Origin: Populus alba
Taxonomy: Eukaryota; Streptophyta; Magnoliopsida; Malpighiales; Salicaceae
NCBI RefSeq assembly: GCF_005239225.2
Contig: NC_133294.1
Location: forward strand, 4,650,001-4,714,000
Reading direction: 5' to 3'
Length of the DNA stretch: 64,000 nt
Shown piece by piece: positions 33,370 to 45,311 of this stretch (positions are counted from its first letter, which is position 1; every line of letters begins with the position of its first letter). The notes under the pieces are model-generated. The model saw only the letters and a list, made by a program, of their open reading frames with translations. It was not told the DNA's origin and searched no databases. The translations under genes and the position numbers were made by a program.

Positions 33370-34550
33370 AATGTAATATGCTTCTTGTGGAAAACTTTGG
33401 CATGGCTTATCTGAACTTGCTTCTTGTGGAAAACTTTGGCATGGCTTATCTGAACTTTCAACATAATTGACAACGTCGGGCCCTCCCTGCTTAAAAGAGA
33501 TGTTCTTTTATCGTCATGGACTTGGACGCTTCTGAAGGAATCTTGAACAGCTTGTCTAGGTTGAATACGTGAGTCGTGTGTTGTTGCTACACTGTAGCAA
33601 AACAGGCTGCTGTTCCATGCTTGACCTGCAAAATCTGAGCCCTCTTCAATATGAACAAGGACCTTGACAAGGTCAGTCCACCCCCGTGTTCCTTGAATAT
33701 TTCTCTTCTTAATTACTTCTTATTGAGCTCGCAACTCCACAATCTGTTGAATCTAATCTGTTTCTTCATTTATTCAAATCATGAGATCAAGACAAGAAGG
33801 ATTTGGATTCTAGAAAGAATCCCTTTCAAAAATAGTCCACAGGTCGGGCTTTTATAGCTAGGTTTATAAAATTTGCTAAAACAAATTGATTATTCAAAAA
33901 ATTCAAAATGCTGTCTAAAACTATTCAATTTACAAAATTTAAGTAAGGAAAGAAATAAAAATCACAGCGAAATTAAGTCCTGAAAATTTTATAAAAATCG
34001 AAAAAAAACCCTCATATATAAAACTTGGAAAACGTAGGCCAAAACAATGAAATTTGGGATCCAAAACAATCATCAAGGAGCATAGCTCCCTATCCAAAAC
34101 GTGCACCTCTGAATTGGGGTGATTTGTTTTACCCGAATCTCGAATAAAAAATGATAGCCACTATTATGGAAAGAGGAGGCAAAATCATATCAAATTGGAT
34201 TTGGACTATTGTTTTCTTTTATCTTTGCGTTGGTCTGCACTGTCAAGATAGTCTCGCGCTATCAACTTCGTATCTGAAAGCTAAGCTTCTCCTGAATCTC
34301 CATCGCCACTTTTCTACATCATGAGCATACCAATTTTTTTGAGTTTGATAATATTTTCTCATTTTATTCTAGTTTCAAGGGTAGTGGAGCTGTTTGAAAT
34401 TACAAGCCAATAAAAAATGAGCTTTAGAACATGTATATGCAACTGTTTTTCCCTTTTCTTTTCTTTTCTTTTCTTTTTTTAGAATGAAATATGCATGCAA
34501 ATCTGTATTATTCTCACAATTGAAATACGATTTTGCGAGGAAGGACATGA
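33370..34550 (+). pseudogene. TLP-RLK relic reduced to promoter, exon-1 region and 3' flank
   Basis: Bases about 33460-33790 match the upstream and exon-1 region of gene A (about 38790-39110) through landmarks caacgtcgggccctcc, cttctgaaggaatctt, tgttccatgcttga and aatctaatctgtttcttc. The ATG is changed to TTG in context and the splice site after ttcatatcag is lost. From about 34385 the sequence matches the 3' flank of gene A (gttgtttgaaattgcaaacc at about 43807). The thaumatin and kinase exons that should lie between are absent. A 38-bp unit (gcttcttgtggaaaactttg onward) is tandemly duplicated at about 33380-33456. The short ORF at 33651-33857 is not a gene. Confidence 0.68.
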
Positions 34551-36448
34551 TATCTCATAAGATTTAACGGAAGACATGGAAAATGGTAGTTTATGACTTT
34601 ATGTAATGGTGTGGTCCATTTGTGGAGAAACCATCTCGCTGGGTGTTTTTATCTTTAGTTGCTTTATTTAATTCGCATCTTTGTTTAAAGCTTTGGGGTT
34701 ATCCGTTCTTGATTCCAAACTTTTCAAGGGTCACTTTCTTTGTATTTTAACTTTTTAAGCGGATACTTTGGATCCAAAATGTCATTTTCTGTATACGAGT
34801 GTCAGGAGGGTACCAGAAATTTACGTGTGTGCATTGAAACGGAGGAGAAAATGTCATAACAAGAAGATTGACAATTTTAAAAAACAAAAAAAAATAGGCT
34901 GAAAAGGTTTCAGACATGTAAAGAAATTAAGTTGAAATTTTGGATATAATATTTAATTTCAGCCTAATTATATTCCATTGTATCCAAGATTAAAAAGATA
35001 ATACAAATTCAAGGTTAAATTAAATAATTATTGAAAGAATTTGTAAATTTATCTTATATAAAAAATGTTTTATTTTGACCCGACTATAAGATGTCCTAAT
35101 TAAATGTGACAAAAAAAAATATTGAGTTTAACATGAATTATATAACAGTTTTTGAATAATTAAAAATTTTGAAAAAACTTTTTTAAATTTATCAAAGAAT
35201 CAATGACCATGATGTTAAGAGCAAACATGATTTGATTGATTAGACAATATTCATGCTATAATATATAAATCAAAATATTATTAATAAGTGAATAATAATT
35301 ACACCGAGAAACTAGTAAGTGAAATATTAAGTTAAATCACTTATGACTTTTTCCAATATTAAGATAGGTTACTAAACATTGTACTTAATCTTCAAATATA
35401 AATTAATAAATTATTGAATTGATAATAAATTAATTTATTTAATTCTATTTTATTTAGGATTATGAATTATATTTGAGAAACTTTATTAAAAAAACTTAAT
35501 GGGTCACAAATATAGATCCATTGGTTATAAATTAAAAATGATATGATTAAGTAAGTATAACTTGATTGTAAATAAATTTTAGAAATTGAGTATTATATTA
35601 TAATTTATACAAGGAATTACAATTCTAGACCTAGAAAAATCAATTAAGGACTTGATTTAATAAATTTATAAAATTGTCCTTAAATAATATATGTGATACT
35701 TTTCAAGAGCAAATTGATAATTTGTTATTTTTAGGGTTAATTTTTAGATTTTTCTATAAATAGAATATTTTTTTATATATCATGGACATACTCTGAGACC
35801 CGACCCACGGGTGGGTGGCCACTCCCATGAGCCAAACCACGAGGGTGAGCCCGTCTACTCGAGGTCCATGGTCAATCAAATAGTTACAAGTAGGTTGAGA
35901 AATGCAAGTAATAGGATTCAAGCTAGTGATATTCTCTTCCACTAACTGAATCATAACCACTTGACTATTGTTAGTTAAGCTACTAGCTCACTTGCCTTAT
36001 AAATATGTGATGCCTTTAATTTTATATAAAAAAAAAACTATATAAGTTATAGAACATTTGAACAACATAAGAAAAGACTAGCACTCAAAAGTATAACAAT
36101 CTCTCTCTACTAAAAGGGTTTAGGAGATTTCTCACTAGTGGTTCGTATAGATTACTATTAGAGGTTGAATAATTAGATAATTTGTGTTTTGCAATATTCC
36201 AACCTTGAAACAATTAAAGCTAAAAAGAATAGTTGATCTTCAGGTAATTTCGTATAAACATAAATAACTCTAAATCTATTTAACAGGATTCTTAGAACTT
36301 CCAGAAAAATATTAAATTTATCATTTTCACTGCATATGTATGTTTTGAGAAAATCAATAATAATACCTCCTACCTATTTGGAATTTTCAATCTCTAATGT
36401 TTGGCTACGTAACATTTTCTTTAAACTTATGTTGGTAATATTAACATA
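34551..36448. other. Intergenic region, possibly with a decayed LTR fragment
   Basis: AT-rich. The stretch 35770-36400 has a different texture: acccgacccacgggtggg, then gtggttcgtatagattacta, then a T-rich end. It could be an old LTR, but I found no partner, primer site or target duplication. No gene is supported. Confidence 0.4.
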
Positions 36449-36453
36449 GTTTT

Positions 36454-36658
36454 TGTTAAGAAAGGATCAATAATATCTCAATGTTATGTAATGGTTTAGG
36501 AAACAAATATGTAGACTTGTTTTGTCAACTATACATATTCCTATTGTAATTCATATTCCTAATATGGTGTAGCATAATTATAGGAAAACGCTTGTATATA
36601 AGCGACATAGTATTATTTAATAAAGTACTGGCAAATCTTTTCCTTCTCTGTTTTCACA
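36454..36658 (+). repeat. 5' LTR of deleted Copia element
   Basis: It starts TGTTAAGAAAGG and ends GTTTTCACA. It aligns throughout with 38462-38667 but with many substitutions, so the insertion is older than the Copia element at 52.6 kb. Confidence 0.83.
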
Positions 36659-36735
36659 TGGTATCAGAACTGGTAACCTAGCTCTCTACCATTTTTTTTC
36701 TTGTCCTAATTTTTTCCTGCCAATTGTCTAATATT

Positions 36736-37680
36736 ATGGAGCACGAACAATCTTCTAAGGAAGGCAAGAACAATGCTTTTGATCCTTTTTTTTCTCTCTA
36801 CCATTCTAATCATCCAGGATTGGTGCTTGTCTCCAAGCTTCTCAATGGCGATAATTATTCTACCTGGTGCAGATCTATGACCATCTCCTTGAATGCTAAA
36901 AATAGGTTGGGATTTATAGATGGTACAATACAGATACCGTTTGTCAAGAGCCAACAAGACAATTATGCTTCATGAAAGAGATGCAATGCCATGATTCTAT
37001 CATGGACTCTCAATTCAATTACACCAGAACTTGTAGACAGTGCTTATATTTTCAACTACAACCCTAGAAGTTTAGGAAGACCTTCGAGATTGTTTTTATC
37101 AAAGCACCCCTCGTATCTTTAAGATTGAGAGGGATATTGCTTGTACTTCTCAAGCAGGATTGTGGGATGAATTGGGTTTCTATAACAGCACTGTTTACTC
37201 CTATAGGGTAGATCACAAGAGACAATAGCTTTTGCAATTCCTCATGGGACTAAGTGACTTTTACAAAGCAATTAGAGGAGAGGACATATCCTATTGCTAA
37301 ATCCTCTATCTAATGTTTGCCAGGCATATTCCTCTATTATTCAAGAAGAGAAGCAACACAGCTTAAATGATACACATGAGACAGAAAAAACTACAGCCAT
37401 AGCAGTTCAACGAGATGAACTTACAGCTCTAGCAGTTCAATCAAGACAAGGTGCTTCCTCTTGCTCCAACTCTTTTAAACGTAAGCCACTGCATTGCTTA
37501 TACTATGATAATGATCATCATGTACGAGATACATGTTGGAAACTGCATGGCTATCCACCAAGCCATCCAAAACATAAAGCCAACCGTTTCAACCGTCAAG
37601 GCAGTCGTCCTCCTTATAACAAGTCTGCCCATCCTTCAGCCAATTATGTCAAGGAAGGTCCCACAATGCAAGAGATGTAG
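36736..37680 (+). pseudogene. Copia gag remnant
   Basis: The gag N terminus reads in frame from 36736 (MEHEQSS) through NGDNYSTWCRSM. At about 36974 a TGA stands where related gag proteins have Trp before KRCNAMI. Further pieces (WDELGFYN in another frame, then CLYYDNDHHVRDTCWKLHGYPP) mark the distal gag and its degenerate zinc knuckle. It cannot make a full protein. Confidence 0.7.
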
Positions 37681-38114
37681 TCGGTCATGAATGGATTCTC
37701 TGATTTACAGTTTCAATAGATATTGTCCATTATGAATAAAAACGGGACAGATCAATCCTCTCAACCTTAGGCCAATGCTACTGTTACTTCTCCAGGTTTG
37801 TTGCAAGCACCATTCAGACTACCTCGATTGATTCTTGACAGTGGTACAATTAATCACATCACTTCTTCTTTGAATTTGCTTGTCAATAGTCGTTAGAATT
37901 CTATTTTACCACAGGTTATTACGCCAAGTGGAGAACATGCTCCAATTACATCTACCGAGACTTTGCCTTTGATTTCTGTTATTTCTCTAAAAAATATGCT
38001 TGGTGTGCCATCCTTTAAGTTGGATTTGATGTTTATAAGTCGAGTTACAAGAGGTCTCAATTGTTTAGTAACTTTTTTTTTTTTTTCCTATTGGTGTATT
38101 TTACAGGACTTGGT

Positions 38115-38454
38115 GATAAAGACGACGATTGGTTTGGGTACATGCTGCGAGTTATCTTGGTTACGTTCATTATTAAAAGATTTATAGATATTGCATCCGA
38201 AACTAGCATTGCTACATTGTGACAACAAAGCAGCTTTACATATAACGGCTAATCCAGTTTTCCATGAGAGAACTAGACATATAAAAATGAATTGTCATTT
38301 TATTCGGGATAAAATACAAGATGGATCAATCATAACCCAATTTGTTACTTTAGCAGATCAACTTGCGGATACATTCACTAAGCCATTAGGAAAGGAGATT
38401 TTCTCTATCATGATTCACAAGTTAGGAGTTCTCGACATTCACTCTTCAACTTGA
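38115..38454 (+). pseudogene. Copia RNase H remnant
   Basis: CELSWLRSLL, then a stop, then [25 protein letters not shown] and [11 protein letters not shown] give the conserved C terminus of Copia polyproteins. It is joined directly to pre-integrase sequence by a large internal deletion. Confidence 0.75.
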
Positions 38455-38461
38455 GGGGAAA

Positions 38462-38667
38462 TGTTAAAAAAGGATCAATAATATCCTAATGTTTATGTAA
38501 TGGTTTAGGAAACAAATATGTTGACCTGTTCAATAAACTATACCTATTCCTATTGCAATTCACATTCCTAATATGGCGTAGCATAATTATAAGAAAACAC
38601 TTTTATATAAGCGGCAGAGTATTATTCAATAAAGTACTGGCAAATCTTTTCCTTATCTGTTTTCACA
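38462..38667 (+). repeat. 3' LTR of deleted Copia element
   Basis: It follows a ttgaggggaaa polypurine tract, ends GTTTTCACA, and is followed by the GTTTT duplication. Confidence 0.83.
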
Positions 38668-39071
38668 GTTTTTCAATGTAAACACAATCTGTACAGTCTT
38701 GTGTCGGTAATGTAAACATAATGCATCGCGTGGAAAACATTCTCATATCTTAAAAGTCGGGTAAAGCAGTTAAAATGCTTATTTGAACTTTAAACACAAT
38801 TAACAACGTCGGGCCCTCCATGCTTGAAGAAGATGCTCTTTGCTCGTAATGGATTGGACACTTCTGAAGGAATCTTTCCACAGCTTTTCTAGATTAAATA
38901 CACGAGTTGTGTACTGCTGGTGCAGTGTTACAAAACATAATTGTATTCCATGCTTGAGCTTCAAAATCTGAATCGATCTCTTTAACACAACCTAAGTCCT
39001 TGACAAAGCCCCCCCGTGTTCAATAAATATTTCTCTTCTTACTTCTCACTAAGCTTGGAGCTCCACAATCT

Positions 39072-42000
39072 ATGGATCTAATCTGTTTCTTCATTGCTCA
39101 TTTATTCATATCAGGTAACTGGTAGATATTGAATAATGCTTCTATATGTTTTCTGTTCTAATTCTAGAATCTAAATTAAACCATATTATATATCCGCAAG
39201 CAGGTGTTGTTTCAACAACTTTTTCAGTAACAAACAAGTGCAACTACACGATATGGCCAGGGTTTCTGGCAAATGAAGATGATCCTCCTGCATCTATCTC
39301 TAGCTTCTCCCTTCAAAAGGGACAGTCAAAAACCATATCACCACCAGTTTCCTGGGGTTATCCTTTTTGGGGCCATACATATTGCACTGAAGAATCCACA
39401 GGAAATTTCTCCTGCATCACAGGTGATTGTGGTTCTGGCAAACTAGAATGTTCAGGAAACGGCACGGCTACTTCTGCCATATTGCCAGAGTTCAAGCTTG
39501 TTGGTTCTGGTGAGCTTTATTTTATTTCCTTTTTAATGTTAATCTTGTTGTGCCTTTAGCCAGCCTTTCCTGGTTCTGGTGTAGGATGCGTGGCGGATTC
39601 GAACGTAGCATATTTTTCAGAGCTCAAGGTTAATAGTTCCGGCGGGGAGATCGATGCTTGCAAGTGTGTGTGCAAAGCATTTGGATCACCACACTATTGT
39701 GCATCAGTCAATTACCAAATTATTTTCTGCGCAGGTAAATTTACCATTTCTCAATCTTGTAGCATTTTTTTCGAGTTTGGTGCTCTATTTTAAATCATTT
39801 TGATATCTAGGGATAGTTTGATTAGATGAAATCATGAAGAGTTAAGAAAGATTGCAGAAAATGGAAGTTGGTTCTATCCTAAAAAAGAAAAGAAAAGAAA
39901 AAAAGGATGCTTCATATGGTGACTTTGGAAAGAATTTGAAAAATAATACCGTTGAACCAAGGGCAAAGCCAGGAATTTTTTCTGATCTAGGCTATTTATA
40001 TATATATATATAAAGATTAATTATTAACTTATAAATATAAATTTTTAAAGTTAACATTAAAATTTTAATTCAAATATATTATCCAAAATATTAAAAAATA
40101 AATTTAAAAATACATAAAATTGAAGTAAAAAATAAAAAGAAACTCACTATTGAAATTACATCCTTTGATGTTTTATAAAATATAATTCATCTACAATCGA
40201 ATCTGAATCGTTATTATAACAACCCCTTAACTGGGATAAAATAACAATCTCATGTCAACTGGAAAACAAAGTAATTAAAATTTTTCCATCTCTCAATTCT
40301 TCCTTCCTTCACTTTATTCTTCTTTAGATTAGTGTTTTATAAGTTAGACTTTGTAAGTTTACAAGGTTATGCTCTCATTTTTCTATTTCTTTTTTTCTTG
40401 GATTTTTTTATGTTTTTTTCCTTACTTTTTTAATCTTGCCTTTTTTAAAAAAATCTTTTTCTATTCTGCTTCTGCCCAGTTAGCAACATATAAAAGGAAG
40501 GAAGAATTGATTTTTTTTATTTTTTAATGATAAATAATCATTTTACCCTTAATGAGTTTGTTTTGCTTTTATTTGACATTTTTTTTTGTTAACATTACCA
40601 AGCTTCGTTCATCCTAAAATTTTAACCAGATTTCAATCGATATATTTTAAGATTTCTTGTAAAATTTCAGCTCAATCTGATAGTCAAATTGAAAATTATA
40701 TCCAATAACATAAAACCAGTAAAATTGTGATTTTTCATCAAATTTCTAAATTTCTTCAAAAATTCTGAAATTTTAACCCAAGCTAAAGTATTATATTACA
40801 AGGCTCTATGCAAATTTTCAGAATTTTTTGATAATTCAATTAAAAATTATGAATTTGTTTTATATAAAACTAGTCAAAATATATTAATAAAATCCTTACC
40901 TGGATTAGAGCCCACCCTAGCCCTCAGCTTGTGTCCGCCCTTGCGTGGAACTCTAGCATACACACTAATTTTTCTTATTCTATATATTTTAATTTTCTTT
41001 TGTTGTTTGATTTACACCCTCTTTTTGGCTTTTGATTTTAAGTGGTGCCTAGCTCTATCAAGTGTTTTGATTAAGAAATCCTCAATGATTATTCACTATT
41101 AAAACTTCATGATTACAATTAATATAATTCTTTAAATCTCGCAAATGACATTCCAATTTAAAGTTTATAAAACCCAAATCATACGTGGAGTGGAGTTTCA
41201 ATCAGGAAGCTTTATATTTTTTTAATAATATTACTTTTAATTCAATAATTAATAATATTGAACTTACTATAAAAAAATTTATTTGGAAGGCGTTATTTCA
41301 ATCAAGTGCATACCAAATAATAGTAAAAAAATGAATGTTATGTATTATATTTTTAATGCCTATTAAATCTAACTAAACATCATTGTTTTTTATTGATAAA
41401 AATGTAAATTATGAAATTTGTAAATGAGAGATCACTTATAAAAATTTAAACTATTATTACTAATTACAAAAATTATAAGAAATTTATACCACACTTGAAA
41501 TCCATAATATTTATTAATGCAGTAAGAAGTCAAGTTATTTTTTATTTTTTATAAGCAAATAAATATATTTTAAGAATTAGATGAGCAAACCAGATGAAAT
41601 GCAAGTCATGAATTATATATATATATAATTTATTTTTATTTTTATATAGTCTCTGGTGTACTAACCAATATATATGCCCAAATAAATATATTTTTAAGAA
41701 TTAGATGAGAAAACCAAATGAAATGCAAGTCATTAATTATATTTTAATAAAATAAAATAAATATAATTTATTTTATTTTTATATAGTCTCTGGTGCATTA
41801 ACCAATATACATGCCAAAGTTGAGGGGAGCATATTTGTTTTGATAAAGCCATAAAGATAAAGCCTAATGAAGGTAAAAATAACCAACCCAAGAGGTCGGA
41901 CAAAACAGAGAAGATAAAGAAAATGGTTACAGGTGAAATAATCAAAATAACATAAAATAAAGATCACTAAACTGCAAATTCAAGCAACCAATCTCTAATC

Positions 42001-43661
42001 CCTTCCATTGTCGACTCCTGATCTTCCAACAAAAATGTCTTCTGCAAAGAAACGTATATATGACAAACGCAGTCCTGTTGAAGTATGGTTTCGTCCTTTC
42101 ATCATTGTCTTTTTGATTGATTCATCCATTTGCAGCAAAAACTACTACTCCAAGAAGACGTTTGTCATCGGAGTCCACCAAAACCTCAACAACAGTTTCA
42201 GTAAATGCTACTGCAAATGGCCCTGATTCGACGTCCGAGTCCAGCGCAACCAGCCCCACATCTTCAGTGAAAGCTTCTGCAAAAGGCTCCAATTCATCGA
42301 GCAGTGCAACAGTAATTACAACTAACGAAACGGTGAAAACGTTAAGCCCCATGACAGTCCCTCCAAGCCCTTCGCCAGATGAAAAAACACCAAGCCCTAT
42401 GCCTTTCCCTCCAAGCCCTTCGCCAGAAGAGAAAACACCAAGCCCTATGCCACTCCCTCCAACCCCTTTGCCAGATGAGAAAACCCCAAGCCGTTTGCCA
42501 AAAACAAGGCCTACTTCAAGAAGACGCTTGGCACCGATTATAGCAGGAGTAATAGGTGGTGCTCTTCTCATCATTTTCCTCATAGTGACTCTTATTTTGA
42601 GGGCGAGGTGGTGGGAGGAATATGAGAAAAATGAGGATTTGGAAGCTGATCATGATATAAGGCAAGTTCCAGGAACGCCTGTGAGGTTTTCATACGAAGA
42701 TCTTCGTGTTGCAACTCATGATTTCAGTGATACACTTGGAAAAGGAGGTTCCGGATCTGTGTTCAAAGGAGTACTGCCAGATGGGACTCATGTCGCTGTG
42801 AAGAAGTTGGACAAATTAGGCCAAGATATGAGTTCATTTCTATTAGAAGTTGAGGCAATTGGAAGCATCAACCATTTTAATTTGGTAAGATTGATAGGAT
42901 TTTGTGCAGAGAAATCATCTGGGCTTTTGGTTTTCGAGTATATGAACAAAGGATCCCTGGATAAATGGATTTTCAAGAATGACCAAGGATCTTGCCTCGA
43001 TTGGCAGACCCGAAATAAGGTTGCACTTGGCATAGCAAAAGGGCTGGCTTATCTTCATGAAGACTGCCAGAAGAAAATAATACATTTCGATATAAAACCG
43101 CTGAACATTCTCTTGGATGCAAATTTCAATGCCAAGATTTGTGATTTTGGGTTGTCTGAACTAGTTGATAGAGATACGAGCCAAGTTCAAACCCGAACCA
43201 GAGGAACCTGTGGATATATTGCTCCAGAATGTTGGAAAACACCACCAGGTCGCATCACAGTAAAAGTTGACGTATACAGTTTCGGAATTGTTCTCCTGGA
43301 AATAGTTTGTGCACGCAGAAATTTTGATCACACACAACCAGAATCTGAAAATCATTTGCTTAGGATGTTACAGAAGAAAGCTGAACAGGATAGGCTCATA
43401 GACATTGTGGAGAATTTGGATGATCAGTCCATGCAGGGTGATAGAGAGGAAATAATCAGGATGATAAAGATTGCTGCTTGGTGTTTGCAAGATGACCCAG
43501 AAAGAAGGCCTTTCATGTCAGCAGTTGTGAAGGTGTTGGAGGGTGTAATGGAGGTAGAATCAAACCTCGTTTATAAGTTTCATCATGCATTGATAAGTCC
43601 TGCTGTTAATCGCCATGCATCTCCACAGCCACAACCATCTGTTCTTTCTTGTCCCAGATGA
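39072..43661 (+). CDS. TLP-RLK gene A: thaumatin-domain receptor-like kinase with reduced ectodomain
   Basis: The model joins 39072-39114, 39204-39509, 39585-39734 and 42136-43661, all GT-AG and all phase 1, giving 674 residues. Order: short signal peptide (1-15), partial thaumatin domain to about 166 (FWGHTYC, GDCGSGKLEC), Pro-rich stalk with three SPMP-PPSPSPDEKT-type repeats, membrane helix about 299-321, and a Ser/Thr kinase. The kinase has P-loop GKGGSGSV about 368, VAVKK Lys about 389, HFDIKPLN with Asp about 485, and DFG about 503. HFD makes it non-RD. It is predicted at the plasma membrane as an immune-type receptor; the ligand is unknown. Compared with gene B, the thaumatin domain has lost its middle and several Cys, and 39510-39584 is best read as an intron made from former coding sequence. 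If that intron is not spliced, a stop after about 131 residues leaves a pseudogene. The Copia element inserted about 400 bases upstream may affect expression. Confidence 0.75.
39510..39584 (+). other. Candidate new intron inside the thaumatin domain of gene A
   Basis: GTGAGC at the 5' end and ggtgtag at the 3' end enclose 75 T-rich bases. Splicing them joins LVGSG to CVADSNV in frame. Unspliced, the frame reaches a TAG at about 39557. The same stretch in gene B (about 60030-60135) is coding and still recognisably similar (gttaatcttgttgtgcct versus gttaatcttcttggtggc). Confidence 0.6.
39958..40943. mobile_element. hAT-like non-autonomous element in intron 3 of gene A
   Basis: The left end CAAGGGCAAAGCCAGG and the reverse complement of the right end, CAAGGGCGGACACAAG, form terminal inverted repeats of the hAT style. 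Eight-base flanks CGTTGAAC (39950-39957) and CGTGGAAC (40944-40951) match at 7 of 8 positions, as expected for hAT target duplications. The 986-base interior is AT-rich and non-coding. Confidence 0.65.
41557..41815 (+). repeat. ~123-bp tandem duplication in intron 3 of gene A
   Basis: The unit begins aaataaatatattttaagaa and ends with tatagtctctggtgyattaa and accaatatayatgcc. It occurs twice, head to tail, starting at about 41557 and 41680. Confidence 0.75.
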
Positions 43662-45306
43662 TGTAGTGGTGAATCTCTCTTTTGACAGAAATAAAATTCA
43701 TCAAGCCTGTCAACATTTGTATTGTTTTTCCATGTTATCCCAAACTAAGCACAGCTGTTTTTTGAGTGTTCATGCTTATTTCTCATAATTAATAAAGATT
43801 GTAGAGTTGTTTGAAATTGCAAACCAATCATGAATGAGCTGACAGCTATCATAAGAGAGAACTTAAGAACCTGTCTGTGCAACTGTATTCTTTTTTTTTT
43901 TTGGAGAATGAGATATATATGGAGCTGCATTCTCAAAGTTGAAATAGAAGTAGATAATAAACAAGGTATGTACAAAAGTGCAAGATTTAGGCACATAGCT
44001 TCTACCCAAAAACATATTGATAGGCCTTTGAGGGGAAACGATGTCATTAGTGTGATTTTCGGTTGATTTCCTTTGTTCGACTCTCCTCTTATTCTAAAGC
44101 TATCAATTCCTGAAGCGGATGCCACATGTACAAATTTTTTTTCTAGATAAGCTAGTCAAGTAAAGAAATTCTCGTAAGCTTTCAAGTCTTTTTCATCTAT
44201 TTTAAAGTCTAAATCTAAATATCTTATAAAAAATTCTTCAATAATATTTTTAAAAACAAATTAAAAATACTATTTAAAATATCAAATTATCAAATCTCGC
44301 TATATAATTCATGTTATTTTAAAACACAAATCTTGACTTGATTTCACAAATAAATCAGGTTACTACATATCAAATCTAAATGATGAATTAAAAAATTATT
44401 TATTTTTTTTAAGAATATTTTAAATAAAAATTGTATTCAATCATATATTTTAATAAAATAAATATTTATATATGTATACTTGTTTAATTTCAGGTATTTA
44501 AAATTATGTCTATAAATATAATACGCACCAACACTTCTGTGTTTGTCACTATTACCTTTCTAGTCCACATCTAAATCCTTGAAGGGATTTATTAGTCTAT
44601 GGAGTGAATTGTGTAGACCAAATGAAATTGTGTGTTTTAGATATTGAAGAATTATCTGTATTACTTGCCAATTCGTTGGTTCGTGCTTGAATTTATTGAC
44701 ATAGTGAAAATTCTATGCAATATCTAGATGTATAAATCCAACATAATATAGGGCTCTAATAGTGCTTTTATAGAATAAAGGATCATTGAATTTAGATCTT
44801 TTAAATTTGGATAAGTGACTGGTGGTAGACATCAGGTACAGGGGGCTACGCGACTTGGATGCTCTTGAAGCAAGAAAATCAACTCAAACCAACCATGGGA
44901 TCCAGTACCCCTATGGCTTGGTTCTGTAGTTTAGCCCTTTAGGGCACTGTCCCTCCATCTATCCAAATCCAGCCATTCTGAAAGAAAAACAGAGAAAAAT
45001 GAACTTTAACCAATTACCAAGTCTTTGAATTCTAAGATGAGCCACCATGCTAATCACCCAAAATGGAGCCTTCACAACATGCTACATGTGCATGTCTCAT
45101 GAACCAAGCCACCCTCTGATGCAATACAGCAAATTACGCAAGAAATAGTTGTATAAAAAAAAAAGTGCATTCCCAAGTATTTTCAAAAATCTGATAATTG
45201 GACAACTTAGTACCCATGTTTTGCATCAAGAACTAATTCAAAACTACTTTAAACCAGTATCAATGAAGTAAAGAGAACAAAACTGAAAAAACCTGAATCC
45301 AGTATT
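43662..45306. other. Intergenic region after gene A
   Basis: The first 350 bases match the flank kept in the 33.4 kb relic. Around 44820-45000 is a GC-richer stretch (gtacagggggctacgcgact) with no recognised domain. Otherwise AT-rich with no gene. ORFs at 43745-44125 and 43830-44066 are unsupported. Confidence 0.5.
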
Positions 45307-45311
45307 TTATA

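Larger units (their letters stand above)
36454..38667 (+). mobile_element. Deleted Copia element, TSD GTTTT
   Basis: Two LTRs of about 205 bases (36454-36658 and 38462-38667) are flanked by GTTTT at 36449-36453 and 38668-38672. A TGGTATCAGAAC primer site, the plant Copia initiator-Met tRNA type, follows the first LTR. The inside is 1.8 kb instead of the usual 4-5 kb. It keeps a gag start (36736 onward, with NGDNYSTWCRSM), a degenerate Cys/His stretch, a protease motif LDSGT, a pre-integrase linker, and then jumps straight to the terminal RNase H part ([11 protein letters not shown] to TKPLGKE). Integrase and most of reverse transcriptase are missing, and stops interrupt gag. It sits about 400 bases upstream of TLP-RLK gene A. 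Confidence 0.87.

Noticed and set aside
35754..35960. Minus-strand ORF with GC-richer composition
   Set aside because: No domain; its setting looks like decayed repeat DNA with no partner found.
42122..42583. 153-codon minus-strand ORF rich in Gly/Val
   Set aside because: It is the shadow of the Pro-rich stalk codons of TLP-RLK gene A.
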